Shown: piece by piece, positions 35,516-45,300 of the stretch | Position numbering within the stretch: position 1 is the first letter of the stretch | Layout: each line of letters begins with the position of its first letter | Source of the DNA: SKVR01 sp037441525 | GTDB lineage: Bacteria > Bacteroidota > Bacteroidia > Bacteroidales > UBA7960 | NCBI GenBank assembly: GCA_037441525.1 | Contig: JBBISA010000003.1 | Coordinates: 130,241 to 194,240 of the forward strand | Length of the DNA stretch: 64,000 nucleotides | Reading direction: 5' to 3' | Notes under the pieces: generated by a model | Databases searched by the model: none | Told to the model about the DNA's origin: nothing | Seen by the model: only the letters and a program-made list of their open reading frames with translations | Made by a program: the position numbers and the translations under genes

Positions 35516-37408
35516 ATGAGCTCAGAACTGACACAAAATCATCTTAAAACCCTAATGATAGATGCCAGAACAGGCTTCTATAAAATAACAAGATACAAAA
35601 TTAGAGATTTCTGGGGCCCCGTAGATCTTGGAATTCATCTTGCAAAAAAATTCGATTCGCTTAATATTGGAACCGGATTATTGGCAGGCTCAATTTTCCC
35701 TGGCTCCAACAGATTGATTTTTACCGGATTCAGCCCTTGCTGGCATGGATTCTATATTTCATCAATGGGTGGCGCAGGTCTGGTATTTGATAATCTTGGG
35801 CTAAATATGGTTTCAATAACGGGTAAATCGTCGCAACCATCGGTAATTTACCTGAACCGAAACCATGGAGAAGAAATTGAAGTGGAAATAGTTCCGGTTC
35901 ATATTCATGAAATTTGGGAGCAAGGACGAAAAGGGGTTTACTCGATGATGCAACATACCCTCGATTCATTTCGCCACCGGTATGAAAATGACCCCAGGGT
36001 TTTGGCAACCGGTCCGGCAGCATTATATACCGATTTTGGGGCCATTGCATCTGCCCCGGTCAGAAAAGGAGAAGTAACCTATGTTGACTGTTGGGCCGGA
36101 CGGGGTGGTTTTGGCACCAAATTACTCAGTGATCATGGCATTGCAGCAATAATATATGGTGGAACCTTCGTAGATGAAGATTTTCGCGACCGGACTGTTG
36201 CTGACAGCTGGTTTCAGGAACGATACCAGATGAAACTATCTGCAAAAGACCTTGAGGCAACCACCAAGTATCGCTACGACCCCGCTTTTAACACGGGAGG
36301 TACATTTGGAGTTAATTTCACCACCCTGAAAGAAAACATTATTGCATTCAATTACAGATCAATATACTGGAATGATGAACAAAGGCTCAAACTTCATAAA
36401 GAATTTATTCTCGACCACTATCTGAAGCAGTTTAACGAAGAAACCATCATACCGAAACAGCAAAGAACCTGCGGTGAGCCCTGTGCAGCAGTTTGCAAAA
36501 AACTCAACAATCATTACAAAAAAGATTATGAACCCTACCAGACAATGGGGCCTCTATGCGGAATATTTGATCAAAGAGCCGCCGAGCTAACCAACCAAAA
36601 AGCTGATTCTTTAGGGTTTGACGCTATTTCAGTAGGAGGTGTATTGGCATGGCTAATGGATTGTGTTGCCGATAATTTGATTAAACCTGAAGAACTTGGT
36701 CTTTCCGAAAAGCCAATTTTCGAGCCTGAAGGGTTTCATGTGGTGGAAGATTCGATGCACAATGCCAACATCGCCATGACACTTTTGGATGAGATGGCCA
36801 CAGAAAACGGAAAAATAAATCTGAAGGAAGGGGCAAGAAAGTATGCAAGGCAATTGGCAAGACAAAAGGGCATTGAAATTGTTAATCGCTTCGTTTATAA
36901 TGCCTTTGCCCGACATGGATGGATGGTACCCAATCAATACTGGACCCCAGGCGTACTTAGCCCTATGGGTATAATGGGCAAATACTACAATGATTATGGG
37001 AAAGAGTTTGTTGAACCTCGTGAACTGGGACGGAAAAATGCCCATAGAATGGTGAAAGAACTAATGCTCGACAATACAGGTATTTGCCGGCTTCACCGGG
37101 CCTGGGCCGAAGATTTGATGCCTGGGATTATTGAAAAGCTCTATGGACAAAGCGAATCCTTCCTAAGGTCGATCTCTCTTACCGCAAGCCGGATCAATAG
37201 CCGCAATGCATCGGTATTCTGGGAAAGCCGTCGCAATATCGATTACGTTCATACATTTATGAACAAACTTAAAAATTCGGGCATAAAATCACCAGAACTT
37301 GATGCCTGGTTAAACCGTTTTGACCAAGATGCCGGAAATGCAGCCATTGATTTCTGGTACGAAATTCATAAAGGAATTCATGAATCGTTGAGAGAATTTC
37401 CATGCTGA
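35516..37408 (+). CDS. Aldehyde ferredoxin oxidoreductase family protein (tungsten/molybdopterin type)
   Basis: 630 aa, cytoplasmic. Enzymes of this family oxidise aldehydes to acids with ferredoxin, using a tungsten bis-pyranopterin and one 4Fe-4S cluster. The N-terminal pterin-binding domain carries GLLAGSIFPGSNR and SMGGAGLVFDNLG, then the GRGGFGTKLL motif. The cluster cysteines are C-GEP-C-AAV-C (spacing C-x3-C-x3-C, not the classic C-x2-C-x3-C) plus a fourth in NTGICRLHRAW. MGPLCGIFD is also typical. Physiological substrate unknown. It stands alone between a terminator and the DUF2807 gene and implies an anaerobic lifestyle. Confidence 0.88.
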   Translation: MSSELTQNHLKTLMIDARTGFYKITRYKIRDFWGPVDLGIHLAKKFDSLNIGTGLLAGSIFPGSNRLIFTGFSPCWHGFYISSMGGAGLVFDNLGLNMVSITGKSSQPSVIYLNRNHGEEIEVEIVPVHIHEIWEQGRKGVYSMMQHTLDSFRHRYENDPRVLATGPAALYTDFGAIASAPVRKGEVTYVDCWAGRGGFGTKLLSDHGIAAIIYGGTFVDEDFRDRTVADSWFQERYQMKLSAKDLEATTKYRYDPAFNTGGTFGVNFTTLKENIIAFNYRSIYWNDEQRLKLHKEFILDHYLKQFNEETIIPKQQRTCGEPCAAVCKKLNNHYKKDYEPYQTMGPLCGIFDQRAAELTNQKADSLGFDAISVGGVLAWLMDCVADNLIKPEELGLSEKPIFEPEGFHVVEDSMHNANIAMTLLDEMATENGKINLKEGARKYARQLARQKGIEIVNRFVYNAFARHGWMVPNQYWTPGVLSPMGIMGKYYNDYGKEFVEPRELGRKNAHRMVKELMLDNTGICRLHRAWAEDLMPGIIEKLYGQSESFLRSISLTASRINSRNASVFWESRRNIDYVHTFMNKLKNSGIKSPELDAWLNRFDQDAGNAAIDFWYEIHKGIHESLREFPC

Positions 37409-37479
37409 TTTTGTCACCCTACAAGATTAGGCACTAACAGTTCAAATTGTAATAGCCAGATGACTTGGCCAGATTTATA

Positions 37480-37495
37480 TGTTCAATATTGAACA
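37480..37495. promoter_or_regulatory. Perfect 16-nt palindrome upstream of the DUF2807 gene
   Basis: TGTTCAATATTGAACA is a perfect inverted repeat, followed 5 nt later by a second related palindrome core (GTTCGAAC, 37501-37508). The shared GTTC/GAAC half-sites suggest an operator for a dimeric regulator. No regulator is known for it. Confidence 0.35.
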
Positions 37496-37650
37496 ATACA
37501 TGTTCGAACTTAGCAAATTTATTTTAACCCAGGAAAAACAAATAAAGTCAGTCTCATTTTAATTCAATATGTTGCCCCCTTTGGCACTTTTATTGGTATT
37601 GTGATATTGCAAACATACCAATACAGAGTTTAACCATTAAAACAAGAAAA

Positions 37651-38397
37651 ATGAGATCGAAGCTACTTATCGCATTGGTGGCGATTGCCACGCTAATGAT
37701 CAATCAATCCTGTGTTGATGCTGATTACTATCCCTGCCTGAGACCAGTAGGCCCACAATATGAAGAAACAAGGCTTACAGGCAATTTCAATTCAATTAAT
37801 CTCTCAACCCATGCAAACGTATATGTAGAATACGGGCGTACCAATTCTGTGGTAATTGTTGCAGCTGACAATATGCTTGATAATGTAACTACCCAAGTTA
37901 GCGGGTCGACCTTGTATATCGACAATTCGCGATGCCTGCGCACTAAAACCGGTGATATTTCAATTTACATAACCACCCCCGAAATAAAAATGTTGAAAGT
38001 TAGCGGTTCGGGAAATATTTATGTTGATGATGATTTTGGTGGAACCAAGGTAAGCCTCGAAATAACCGGCTCAGGAAACATAGAATTCCCCGAAGCGTTT
38101 TATGCCAGGGTACAATCAACAATTTCAGGCTCTGGAAGCCTCAGATTAGGCGGTGTGGCAGCTGACCACCAGGTTGTGGTTTCTGGTTCGGGCCGAGTAA
38201 GGGCTTTTAACCTCGATGCAGAAAGCACATCCATTCGCATATCAGGCTCGGGCGATGCAAGAGTAAGGGTTTTCAGGTTTCTCGATGCAAGGATATCAGG
38301 GAGCGGAAATATTTACTATAAAGGAAACCCTATGCTCTCAGTGGCAATTTCGGGTTCCGGAGCAATTTTTAAGGCTCGGGAAGATGCCGTCGATTAA
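37651..38397 (+). CDS. DUF2807 (GIN domain) lipoprotein
   Basis: 248 aa. The lipoprotein signal ends INQSC, with Cys21 as the lipidated residue. The mature protein is a right-handed beta-helix-like DUF2807 domain, seen as regular SGSG turns (VSGSGNIYV, ITGSGNIEF, ISGSGSLRL, VSGSGRVRA, ISGSGDARV, ISGSGNIYY, ISGSGAIF) roughly every 20 residues. The domain is common on Bacteroidota surface and periplasmic proteins; its function is unclear. A terminator follows within about 30 nt. Confidence 0.9.
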   Translation: MRSKLLIALVAIATLMINQSCVDADYYPCLRPVGPQYEETRLTGNFNSINLSTHANVYVEYGRTNSVVIVAADNMLDNVTTQVSGSTLYIDNSRCLRTKTGDISIYITTPEIKMLKVSGSGNIYVDDDFGGTKVSLEITGSGNIEFPEAFYARVQSTISGSGSLRLGGVAADHQVVVSGSGRVRAFNLDAESTSIRISGSGDARVRVFRFLDARISGSGNIYYKGNPMLSVAISGSGAIFKAREDAVD

Positions 38398-38422
38398 CAT
38401 TTTATTCAGTTTATCTGATTGC

Positions 38423-38448
38423 AAAAAGGGGCTTCAGGCCCCTTTTTT
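38423..38448 (+). terminator. Rho-independent terminator after the DUF2807 gene
   Basis: Stem GGGGC (38428-38432) / GCCCC (38438-38442), loop TTCAG, flanked by five A and six T that extend the stem. Confidence 0.88.
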
Positions 38449-38486
38449 ATAGGGAAAATATCCTTAGCAGGTATTGGCAGATTTTT

Positions 38487-38494
38487 TAACTTTG
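38487..38494 (+). promoter_or_regulatory. -7 box upstream of the cyclophilin gene
   Basis: TAACTTTG matches the consensus; a start near 38501 supports the ATG at 38548 rather than the open frame from 38419, which would begin before the terminator. Confidence 0.4.
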
Positions 38495-38547
38495 ACATCG
38501 CTTTTCAAAACCTATTTTCAGGTAAAATCATTTCTAAACGTATAAAT

Positions 38548-39255
38548 ATGAAGAAGCAGGTAATTTTTAGCACCATCATCCTTTTTGTAATGATTTCATG
38601 TGGTTTAACCACTGCTAACAACCAAAATGAAGAGACCTCCGGTTCAAAAAACGAGCCCGTACAACAAAGACCCAGGGTTGAAATAAGCACTACCTATGGA
38701 AAAATGATTGTTGAGCTCTACAACGAAACTCCATTGCACCGCGATAACTTTCTAAAACTTGTCAACGAAGGTTTTTATGATGGCACCCTTTTTCACCGGG
38801 TAATCCAGGGGTTTATGATTCAGGGAGGAGATCCTGATTCTAAAACAGCTACCCGGGGACAAACGCTTGGGATGGGTGGTCCAGCGTATAACATACCTGC
38901 CGAATTTGTGCCTGCGCTGTTTCATAAGAAGGGTGCACTCTCTGCAGCACGCATGGGCGACCAGGTAAACCCTGCGCGCGAATCATCAGGCTCCCAGTTT
39001 TACATTGTACAGGGCAGGCCATTTTCCGCTGAAGAACTTGATAATTTTGAACAACGTTCAGGAAACCCATTTACCCCAGAGCAACGCTCCATTTACACAA
39101 CCATTGGAGGCACCCCTCATCTTGATCATGCCTATACTGTTTTTGGCCATGTGGTTGAAGGATTGGATGTACTTGACAAGATAGCTGCTGTTAGCAAAGA
39201 CCGCCGAGACCGCCCCATTGAAGATATTAAAATGACCATGAAAGTTATCAATTAA
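38548..39255 (+). CDS. Cyclophilin-type peptidylprolyl isomerase, lipoprotein
   Basis: 235 aa from ATG 38548, where a lipoprotein signal starts (MKKQVIFSTIILFVMISC, Cys18). The cyclophilin domain (about residues 45-235) has YGKMIVELYNETPLHRDNF, FHRVIQGFMIQGGDP, the substrate-binding GSQFYIVQG and YTVFGHVVEGLDVLDKIA. It catalyses cis-trans isomerisation of prolyl bonds in the periplasm. It contains an insertion after GRPFSAEE (about 175-195) not present in minimal cyclophilins. pheS follows 29 nt downstream. Confidence 0.92.
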   Translation: MKKQVIFSTIILFVMISCGLTTANNQNEETSGSKNEPVQQRPRVEISTTYGKMIVELYNETPLHRDNFLKLVNEGFYDGTLFHRVIQGFMIQGGDPDSKTATRGQTLGMGGPAYNIPAEFVPALFHKKGALSAARMGDQVNPARESSGSQFYIVQGRPFSAEELDNFEQRSGNPFTPEQRSIYTTIGGTPHLDHAYTVFGHVVEGLDVLDKIAAVSKDRRDRPIEDIKMTMKVIN

Positions 39256-39284
39256 ATATTCACTATCAGGAGTTTGCATCCGCT

Positions 39285-40316
39285 ATGATTGAAAAAATAA
39301 ACCAGTTGCTGCACGAAATAGAGCAATTTCATACCGAATCAGCCCAAAAAGCTGAGGACTTCCGGATTAAAATGCTATCGAAAAAGGGGTTGATCAGCGA
39401 GCTCTTTGAGGAATTTAAAACCCTTTCTACCGAGGAGAAGAAAAATCTTGGACAGCAACTCAACCTTCTCAAAAACAAGGCGCTCGATAAAATAAACTCC
39501 CTTAAGCATGCCATTGATGAAAGGCTTATCAGTGAGAAAAATTCTGCCCGGTATCCCGATTTAAGTCTGCCGGTTGATTTTTTCTTTACCGGAAGTCGGC
39601 ATCCTATCTCTATCGTAAGAAACCAAATCAACAACATTTTTGAAAAAATTGGTTTTGTAATTTCAGAAGGTCCTGAAATTGAAGATGACTGGCATAACTT
39701 TTCGGCACTAAATTTTGCACAGGACCACCCTGCACGCGATATGCAGGATACATTCTTTGTGGAGAAAAATCCAGATGTGACTTTACGCACCCACACCTCA
39801 TCAGTACAAGTGCGGGTAATGAACAGCCAGAAACCCCCTATCCGAACCATTTCGCCGGGCAGAGTATTCCGAAATGAGGCTATATCTGCCCGTGCACATT
39901 GTATTTTCCATCAGGTGGAAGGGTTGTATATCGATAAGGGAGTTTCATTTGCCGACCTTAAACAGGTGCTCGATCATTTTGCCCATGAATTTTTTGGCGC
40001 AGATGCCCGCATAAGGCTGAGGCCATCTTATTTTCCATTTACCGAGCCAAGCGCTGAAGTTGATGTTTCATGCCCTTTTTGCAAAGGCAAAGGATGCAAC
40101 ATTTGTAAATACTCGGGCTGGGTAGAGATAATGGGTTGCGGTATGGTTGACCCCAATGTGCTTGACAATTGTAAAATAGATAGTACAGTTTATTCGGGGT
40201 ATGCATTTGGTATGGGTATTGAACGAATTACTATGCTGAAGTACCTCGTGAACGACCTTAGGCTATATTTCGAAAATGACCTCAGATTTCTGAGGCAGTT
40301 TTCCCGGGCTTTTTAA
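39285..40316 (+). CDS. pheS: Phenylalanine-tRNA ligase alpha subunit
   Basis: 343 aa. It is the catalytic subunit of the alpha2beta2 enzyme that charges tRNA-Phe. An N-terminal coiled-coil tRNA-binding arm (about residues 1-90) is followed by the class II core: GSRHPIS, the motif 2 region FRNEAISARAHCIFHQVEG, and motif 3 GMGIERITML near the end. The CPFCKGKGCNICKYSGW segment, found in many bacterial PheS proteins, is present. pheT is not in the window. A terminator follows. Confidence 0.95.
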   Translation: MIEKINQLLHEIEQFHTESAQKAEDFRIKMLSKKGLISELFEEFKTLSTEEKKNLGQQLNLLKNKALDKINSLKHAIDERLISEKNSARYPDLSLPVDFFFTGSRHPISIVRNQINNIFEKIGFVISEGPEIEDDWHNFSALNFAQDHPARDMQDTFFVEKNPDVTLRTHTSSVQVRVMNSQKPPIRTISPGRVFRNEAISARAHCIFHQVEGLYIDKGVSFADLKQVLDHFAHEFFGADARIRLRPSYFPFTEPSAEVDVSCPFCKGKGCNICKYSGWVEIMGCGMVDPNVLDNCKIDSTVYSGYAFGMGIERITMLKYLVNDLRLYFENDLRFLRQFSRAF

Positions 40317-40349
40317 AATACTTTTCTGAAAAACCAATTTCAAAAAAAA

Positions 40350-40391
40350 TGATAGCATTGCAGAAAAAAGCAAAGCTATCATTTTACGTTT
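40350..40391 (+). terminator. Terminator after pheS
   Basis: Stem TGATAGC-A-TTGC (40350-40361) / GCAA-A-GCTATCA (40370-40381) with one internal mismatch, followed by TTTTACGTTTT. Confidence 0.65.
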
Positions 40392-40419
40392 TAAACATCT
40401 GATTATTAGGCATTGCAGT

Positions 40420-40809
40420 GTGGGCTTCCTAATGGTAGTTATGCTATCTTCCTGCTCAACAACCTATAACCCAAACACACTTTTTACACCTTATCCGATG
40501 GATAAGGGTGACCTGGCAGCAGAAGCTTCTATTGGAACAGGTGATCTATCCACCTTTGCCTCCTACGGGATCAGCAACAAATACGGAGTAATGGCCGGGG
40601 TGCAACTAAGAAGCCTGGTGGATGGTAATGCCACAAATACATGGTACTCTGAATCAGGCTTTATCTTTACACAGCCTGCACAAATTATCTATAAACAGCA
40701 GATTCTGGGGGGATTTAGCTTGATTACAAGCGGTGATCCCTTATTATTTGATAAAAACCTTTTGATGTTTAATTTTGGTGCAAGGATGAAATTAAATTTG
40801 GCCCGTTAA
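40420..40809 (+). CDS. Small putative lipoprotein, 129 aa
   Basis: Unrecognised. From GTG 40420 the sequence reads MGFLMVVMLSSCS, ending in a lipobox-like LSSC, then a short mature protein with strand-like segments (YGVMAGVQLRSL, LMFNFGARMKLNL) that suggest a small barrel-like or outer-membrane-associated protein. The signal lacks the usual basic start; the frame is open upstream (LRFKHLIIRHCSVG) but without a standard start codon, so the true start is uncertain. It comes after the pheS terminator and has no clear operon partner. Confidence 0.55.
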   Translation: MGFLMVVMLSSCSTTYNPNTLFTPYPMDKGDLAAEASIGTGDLSTFASYGISNKYGVMAGVQLRSLVDGNATNTWYSESGFIFTQPAQIIYKQQILGGFSLITSGDPLLFDKNLLMFNFGARMKLNLAR

Positions 40810-40934
40810 AGCCATTTAAATCGATTTTTTGCTTCCTATTTAACGTGAAGGGCTAAAAATGTTATATTCTTCATTTGTTAAGTGTTTGTTAACAATTTCT
40901 GAAATTTTATAGATAATCAAAGGTTTCAAAGCTG

Positions 40935-40942
40935 TACTTTTG
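40935..40942 (+). promoter_or_regulatory. -7 box of the carA promoter
   Basis: TACTTTTG matches TAnnTTTG; the predicted start, near 40949, would leave a 57-nt leader. No clear TTG 19-21 nt upstream. Confidence 0.4.
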
Positions 40943-41005
40943 TACTCCGGTTAAAAAAAGGAATATTCACCGGAAGGCACTACCCCTTCCACAACACAAC
41001 AAAAG

Positions 41006-42130
41006 ATGACCGGAACCACAAAATCACCCCTTCCCCATCCTCCCGATGGAAATTCCGATGGACGTATAACCCTGCATGATGGTACCTTTCTCGAAGGTTA
41101 TTCTTTCGGGTTTAGGAAGTCCATTGCCGGAGAAGTAGTTTTCAATACGGCCATGTCGGGCTATCCCGAAAGTCTTACCGACCCTTCCTATCAAGGCCAG
41201 ATACTGGTTCTGACTTATCCTTTGATAGGGAACTATGGCGTGCCCCCAAAAATAAGAGAGCACAATTTATTAAAATATTACGAAGCCGAAAATATACACA
41301 TTTCAGGCCTAATCATTTCTGAGTATTCCTTTGAATCGAGCCATTGGAACGCATGGGATCAGCTTTCTAACTGGCTGATTGAAAACCAGATACCCGCACT
41401 TGGAGGAATCGACACCCGACTTCTTACCAAAAAACTTCGCGAACAGGGAAGTATGCCCGGCAAAATTGAGTTCCCGGGCCACCCGGTAGAATTTGCCGAT
41501 CCCAACACGCAAATCCTTGTTGCACAGGTAAGCACAAAGGAGGTAATTACTTACGGCAATGGTAAATACAAAATTCTGCTAATCGATTGCGGGGTTAAAT
41601 TCAACATAATCCGAAAACTTCTTGAAAGAGATACCACGGTAATCAGAGTACCCTGGGATTATGACTTTTCTTCAATTGAGTATGATGCATTATTCATTTC
41701 TAACGGCCCCGGCGATCCCAAGCAATGCAAACCCACCATTGCCAACCTGGCAAAAGCCATGGAGCAAGACAAACCCATATTTGGGATATGTCTTGGCAAC
41801 CAGCTAATGGCCCTGGCAGCCGGGGGCGACACTTACAAGCTTAAGTACGGTCATCGAAGCCATAACCAACCTGTATTGCTAAAAGGAAGCAATCGTTGTT
41901 TTATTACCTCGCAGAACCATGGATATGCAACCCTTGCCAGTTCGCTCAACGGACAATGGGAGGAGTTGTTTGTTAACATTAACGACAACACCAATGAAGG
42001 GGTAAAACATATTACAAAACCGTTTTTCTCAACCCAATTCCATCCCGAAGCATCATCCGGACCCACTGATACTGATTTCCTTTTCGATGAGTTTATTGCA
42101 CTTATCGAAGGAAAGAAGCGAAGTTTTTAA
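41006..42130 (+). CDS. carA: Carbamoyl-phosphate synthase small subunit (glutaminase)
   Basis: 374 aa. It hydrolyses glutamine and channels ammonia to CarB for carbamoyl phosphate, the precursor of arginine and pyrimidines. The N-terminal CarA domain (GYPESLTDPSYQGQILVLTYPLIGN region, about residues 49-75) is followed by a class I glutamine amidotransferase domain with nucleophile Cys in GICLGN, and the His/Glu pair in QFHPEASSGP. Full length. carB follows after a gap of about 180 nt, longer than in many operons. Confidence 0.95.
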   Translation: MTGTTKSPLPHPPDGNSDGRITLHDGTFLEGYSFGFRKSIAGEVVFNTAMSGYPESLTDPSYQGQILVLTYPLIGNYGVPPKIREHNLLKYYEAENIHISGLIISEYSFESSHWNAWDQLSNWLIENQIPALGGIDTRLLTKKLREQGSMPGKIEFPGHPVEFADPNTQILVAQVSTKEVITYGNGKYKILLIDCGVKFNIIRKLLERDTTVIRVPWDYDFSSIEYDALFISNGPGDPKQCKPTIANLAKAMEQDKPIFGICLGNQLMALAAGGDTYKLKYGHRSHNQPVLLKGSNRCFITSQNHGYATLASSLNGQWEELFVNINDNTNEGVKHITKPFFSTQFHPEASSGPTDTDFLFDEFIALIEGKKRSF

Positions 42131-42309
42131 GCACAAATAAAAAAAATATCCGAACGGATTAATCGCTCATGTTTACTTTCGTAGTGCTCATTGGGCTGAA
42201 TATGTGCAATCCGAGGATGTTTACAAGTTTTTCTCAAACACAAAAAAAATAACCATTAAACCACTCCTTGAAAGCAACAATTTCAGGGAGTAAAACAAAC
42301 GAAAAACCT

Positions 42310-45300
42310 ATGGCCCTGAAAATAAAAAAAGTTTTGGTGATTGGTTCCGGTGCACTTAAAATTGGAGAAGCCGGCGAATTTGACTATTCCGGCTCCCAGG
42401 CCCTTAAGGCGCTCAAGGAAGAAGGTATCTTTACAGTCCTTATAAATCCTAATATAGCTACGGTTCAAACATCGGAAGGGATCGCCGACACTATTTATTA
42501 CCTTCCGGTAACCCCATTCTTTGTTGAAAAGGTAATTAAGAAAGAAAAACCTCAGGGTATTCTTCTGGCATTTGGAGGCCAAACCGCACTTAACTGCGGT
42601 GTGGCGCTGCACCAGCAGGGAATTCTGGAAAAATACAAGGTTCAGGTGCTGGGAACCCCCGTAGAAGCCATCATGAACACAGAAGATCGGGAACTATTTG
42701 TGAAAAAGCTCGATGAAATTGGGGTACTTACCATAAAGAGTGAAGCCGTTAACAATGTTGCCGATGCCCGAAAAGCCGCAAATAATTTGGGTTACCCTGT
42801 TATTATCAGGGCGGGTTACGCGCTGGGAGGACAGGGAAGTGGTTTTTGTAACAACGATAACGAACTTGAACAACTGGCCCAAAAAGCCCTTAACCATGCT
42901 CCTCAGATACTGGTCGAAAAATCGCTTAAAGGTTGGAAAGAAGTTGAATATGAAGTGGTGCGCGACCGCTACGATAACTGTATTACAGTGTGTAACATGG
43001 AAAATTTTGACCCCCTTGGTATACACACCGGCGAAAGTATCGTAATTGCTCCATCGCAAACACTAACCAATAGTGAGTATCATAAGCTCCGCGAAATTGC
43101 CATTAAAATAGTACGGCATATTGGCATTGTTGGTGAATGTAACGTGCAATATGCTCTTGATCCCCACTCAGAGGATTACCGTGTAATTGAAGTTAATGCC
43201 CGATTATCGCGCTCAAGCGCCCTCGCCTCAAAGGCAACCGGCTACCCTTTGGCCTTTGTAGCTGCCAAACTGGGGCTTGGGTATGGACTACATGAGCTGA
43301 AAAATGCCGTAACCCAAACCACCCCGGCATTTTTTGAACCAGCACTTGATTATGTTGTATGTAAAATTCCCCGTTGGGACCTTGGAAAATTCAAAGGCGT
43401 TTCCAAACAGATTGGAAGCAGCATGAAAAGTGTAGGCGAAGTAATGGCCATAGGCCGCAACTTTGAAGAGGCTATACAGAAGGGTTTGAGAATGATAGGA
43501 CAGGGAATGCACGGTTTTGTTGAAAACAAGGAACTGGAAATTTACGACCGTCACCAAATTGAAGACGAGTTGAAAAACCCAACCGATATGCGGATTTTTG
43601 TGATCGCAATGGCCTTGCAACACAATTTTACTGTAGACCAGATTTACGACCTCACCAAAATTGACCGTTGGTTTCTGTATAAGCTAAAAAACATCTATGA
43701 TATTAAACTTGCCATAGCGCCCTATTCCAAAGTAGAAGACATGCCGGTTTCATTGCTTAAAAAGGCAAAGCAGGCTGGTTTTTCCGACTTCCAGATTGGG
43801 AAAAACCTGGTAAAAAAAACAGGCGAAGATGTGGCCACTTATGGGCTGAAGGTGCGTGAATACCGCAAAAGCAAGGGTATATTACCAGTTGTAAAACAGA
43901 TTGACACACTGGCTGCCGAGTATCCCGCTCAAACCAATTACCTCTACCTTACCTTTCATGGCAGTGAAAACGATATAATTCCCGAAAGAGACGGCAAATC
44001 AGCCATCGTATTGGGTTCGGGCGCATATCGGATCGGCAGTAGCGTTGAGTTCGACTGGTGTAGTGTAAATGCCTTGCAGGCACTTCATAACCAGGGATTG
44101 CGTTCGGTAATGATCAACTACAATCCCGAAACTGTAAGTACCGACTACGACATCTGCGACCGGCTTTATTTCGACGAATTGTCCTATGAAAGAGTAATGG
44201 ACATTATTGAATTTGAATCTCCTCGCGGTGTGGTGGTTTCCATGGGTGGGCAAATTCCCAATAACCTGGCCATGCGTCTGCATGAAGCGGGAGTAACAAT
44301 ACTTGGTACATCGGCACAATCCATTGACCGGGCCGAAGACCGCCACAAATTTTCATCGATGTGCGACCAGCTTGGTGTTGATCAACCCGCCTGGAAAGAG
44401 CTCACTACTGTGGCCGATATTTATAAGTTTGTTGAAAAGGTAGGTTATCCGGTATTAATCCGTCCATCATATGTACTCTCAGGGGCTGCCATGAACGTGG
44501 TTTCCAACCCCCGCGAGCTGGAGCATTTTCTGGCGCTTGCAGCCAATGTTTCCAAACAATATCCGGTAGTAGTTTCTGAGTTTATTGAAAACGCCAAAGA
44601 ACTTGAGTACGATGCTGTGGCCACCAATGGTGATATTGTTGTATTTGCAATTTCTGAACACGTTGAATTTGCAGGGGTTCACTCGGGCGACGCCACTATA
44701 GTTTTTCCTCCCCAGAAAACTTATGTGGAAACAATCAGGAGAATTAAGCGGGTTGCAAAACTCATTGCCAAAGAGCTGAATATTACCGGGCCCTTTAACA
44801 TCCAATTCCTTGCCAAGGACAACGACATTAAGGTAATTGAATGTAACCTTAGGGCTTCCCGTAGCTTTCCGTTCGTTTCCAAGGTGCTCAAAACCAATTT
44901 TATCAACTATGCCACCCGGGTAATGCTGGGCGAAAAGGTTGAAAAACCTTCCAAATCATTATTCGAGCTCGACTACGTGGGGGTAAAAGCTTCGCAATTT
45001 TCATTTTCTCGTTTACAAAAGGCCGACCCCATCCTGGGAGTGGAAATGGCCTCGACCGGTGAGGTGGGCTGTATTGGCGATGATTATTATGAAGCAATCC
45101 TTAAAGCCATGTTATCGGTGGGTTATCGTATCCCTGAAAAAAACATCCTTTTATCAACAGGTCCGGCCCGTTCCAAAACTGAGTTACTCAATAGCTCACG
45201 AATGTTGCATGAGCGCGGATATAACTTGTTTGCTACCCGCGGCACACAGCAGTTTCTCGAAAGCAACAATATTCCCTGCACTATGCTGCACTGGCCCGAC

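Noticed and set aside
37651..38397. Repeated SGSG codons as a DNA repeat or CRISPR-like array
   Set aside because: The periodicity is that of the protein fold; nucleotide units are not identical and spacers are coding. No CRISPR array is present in the window.
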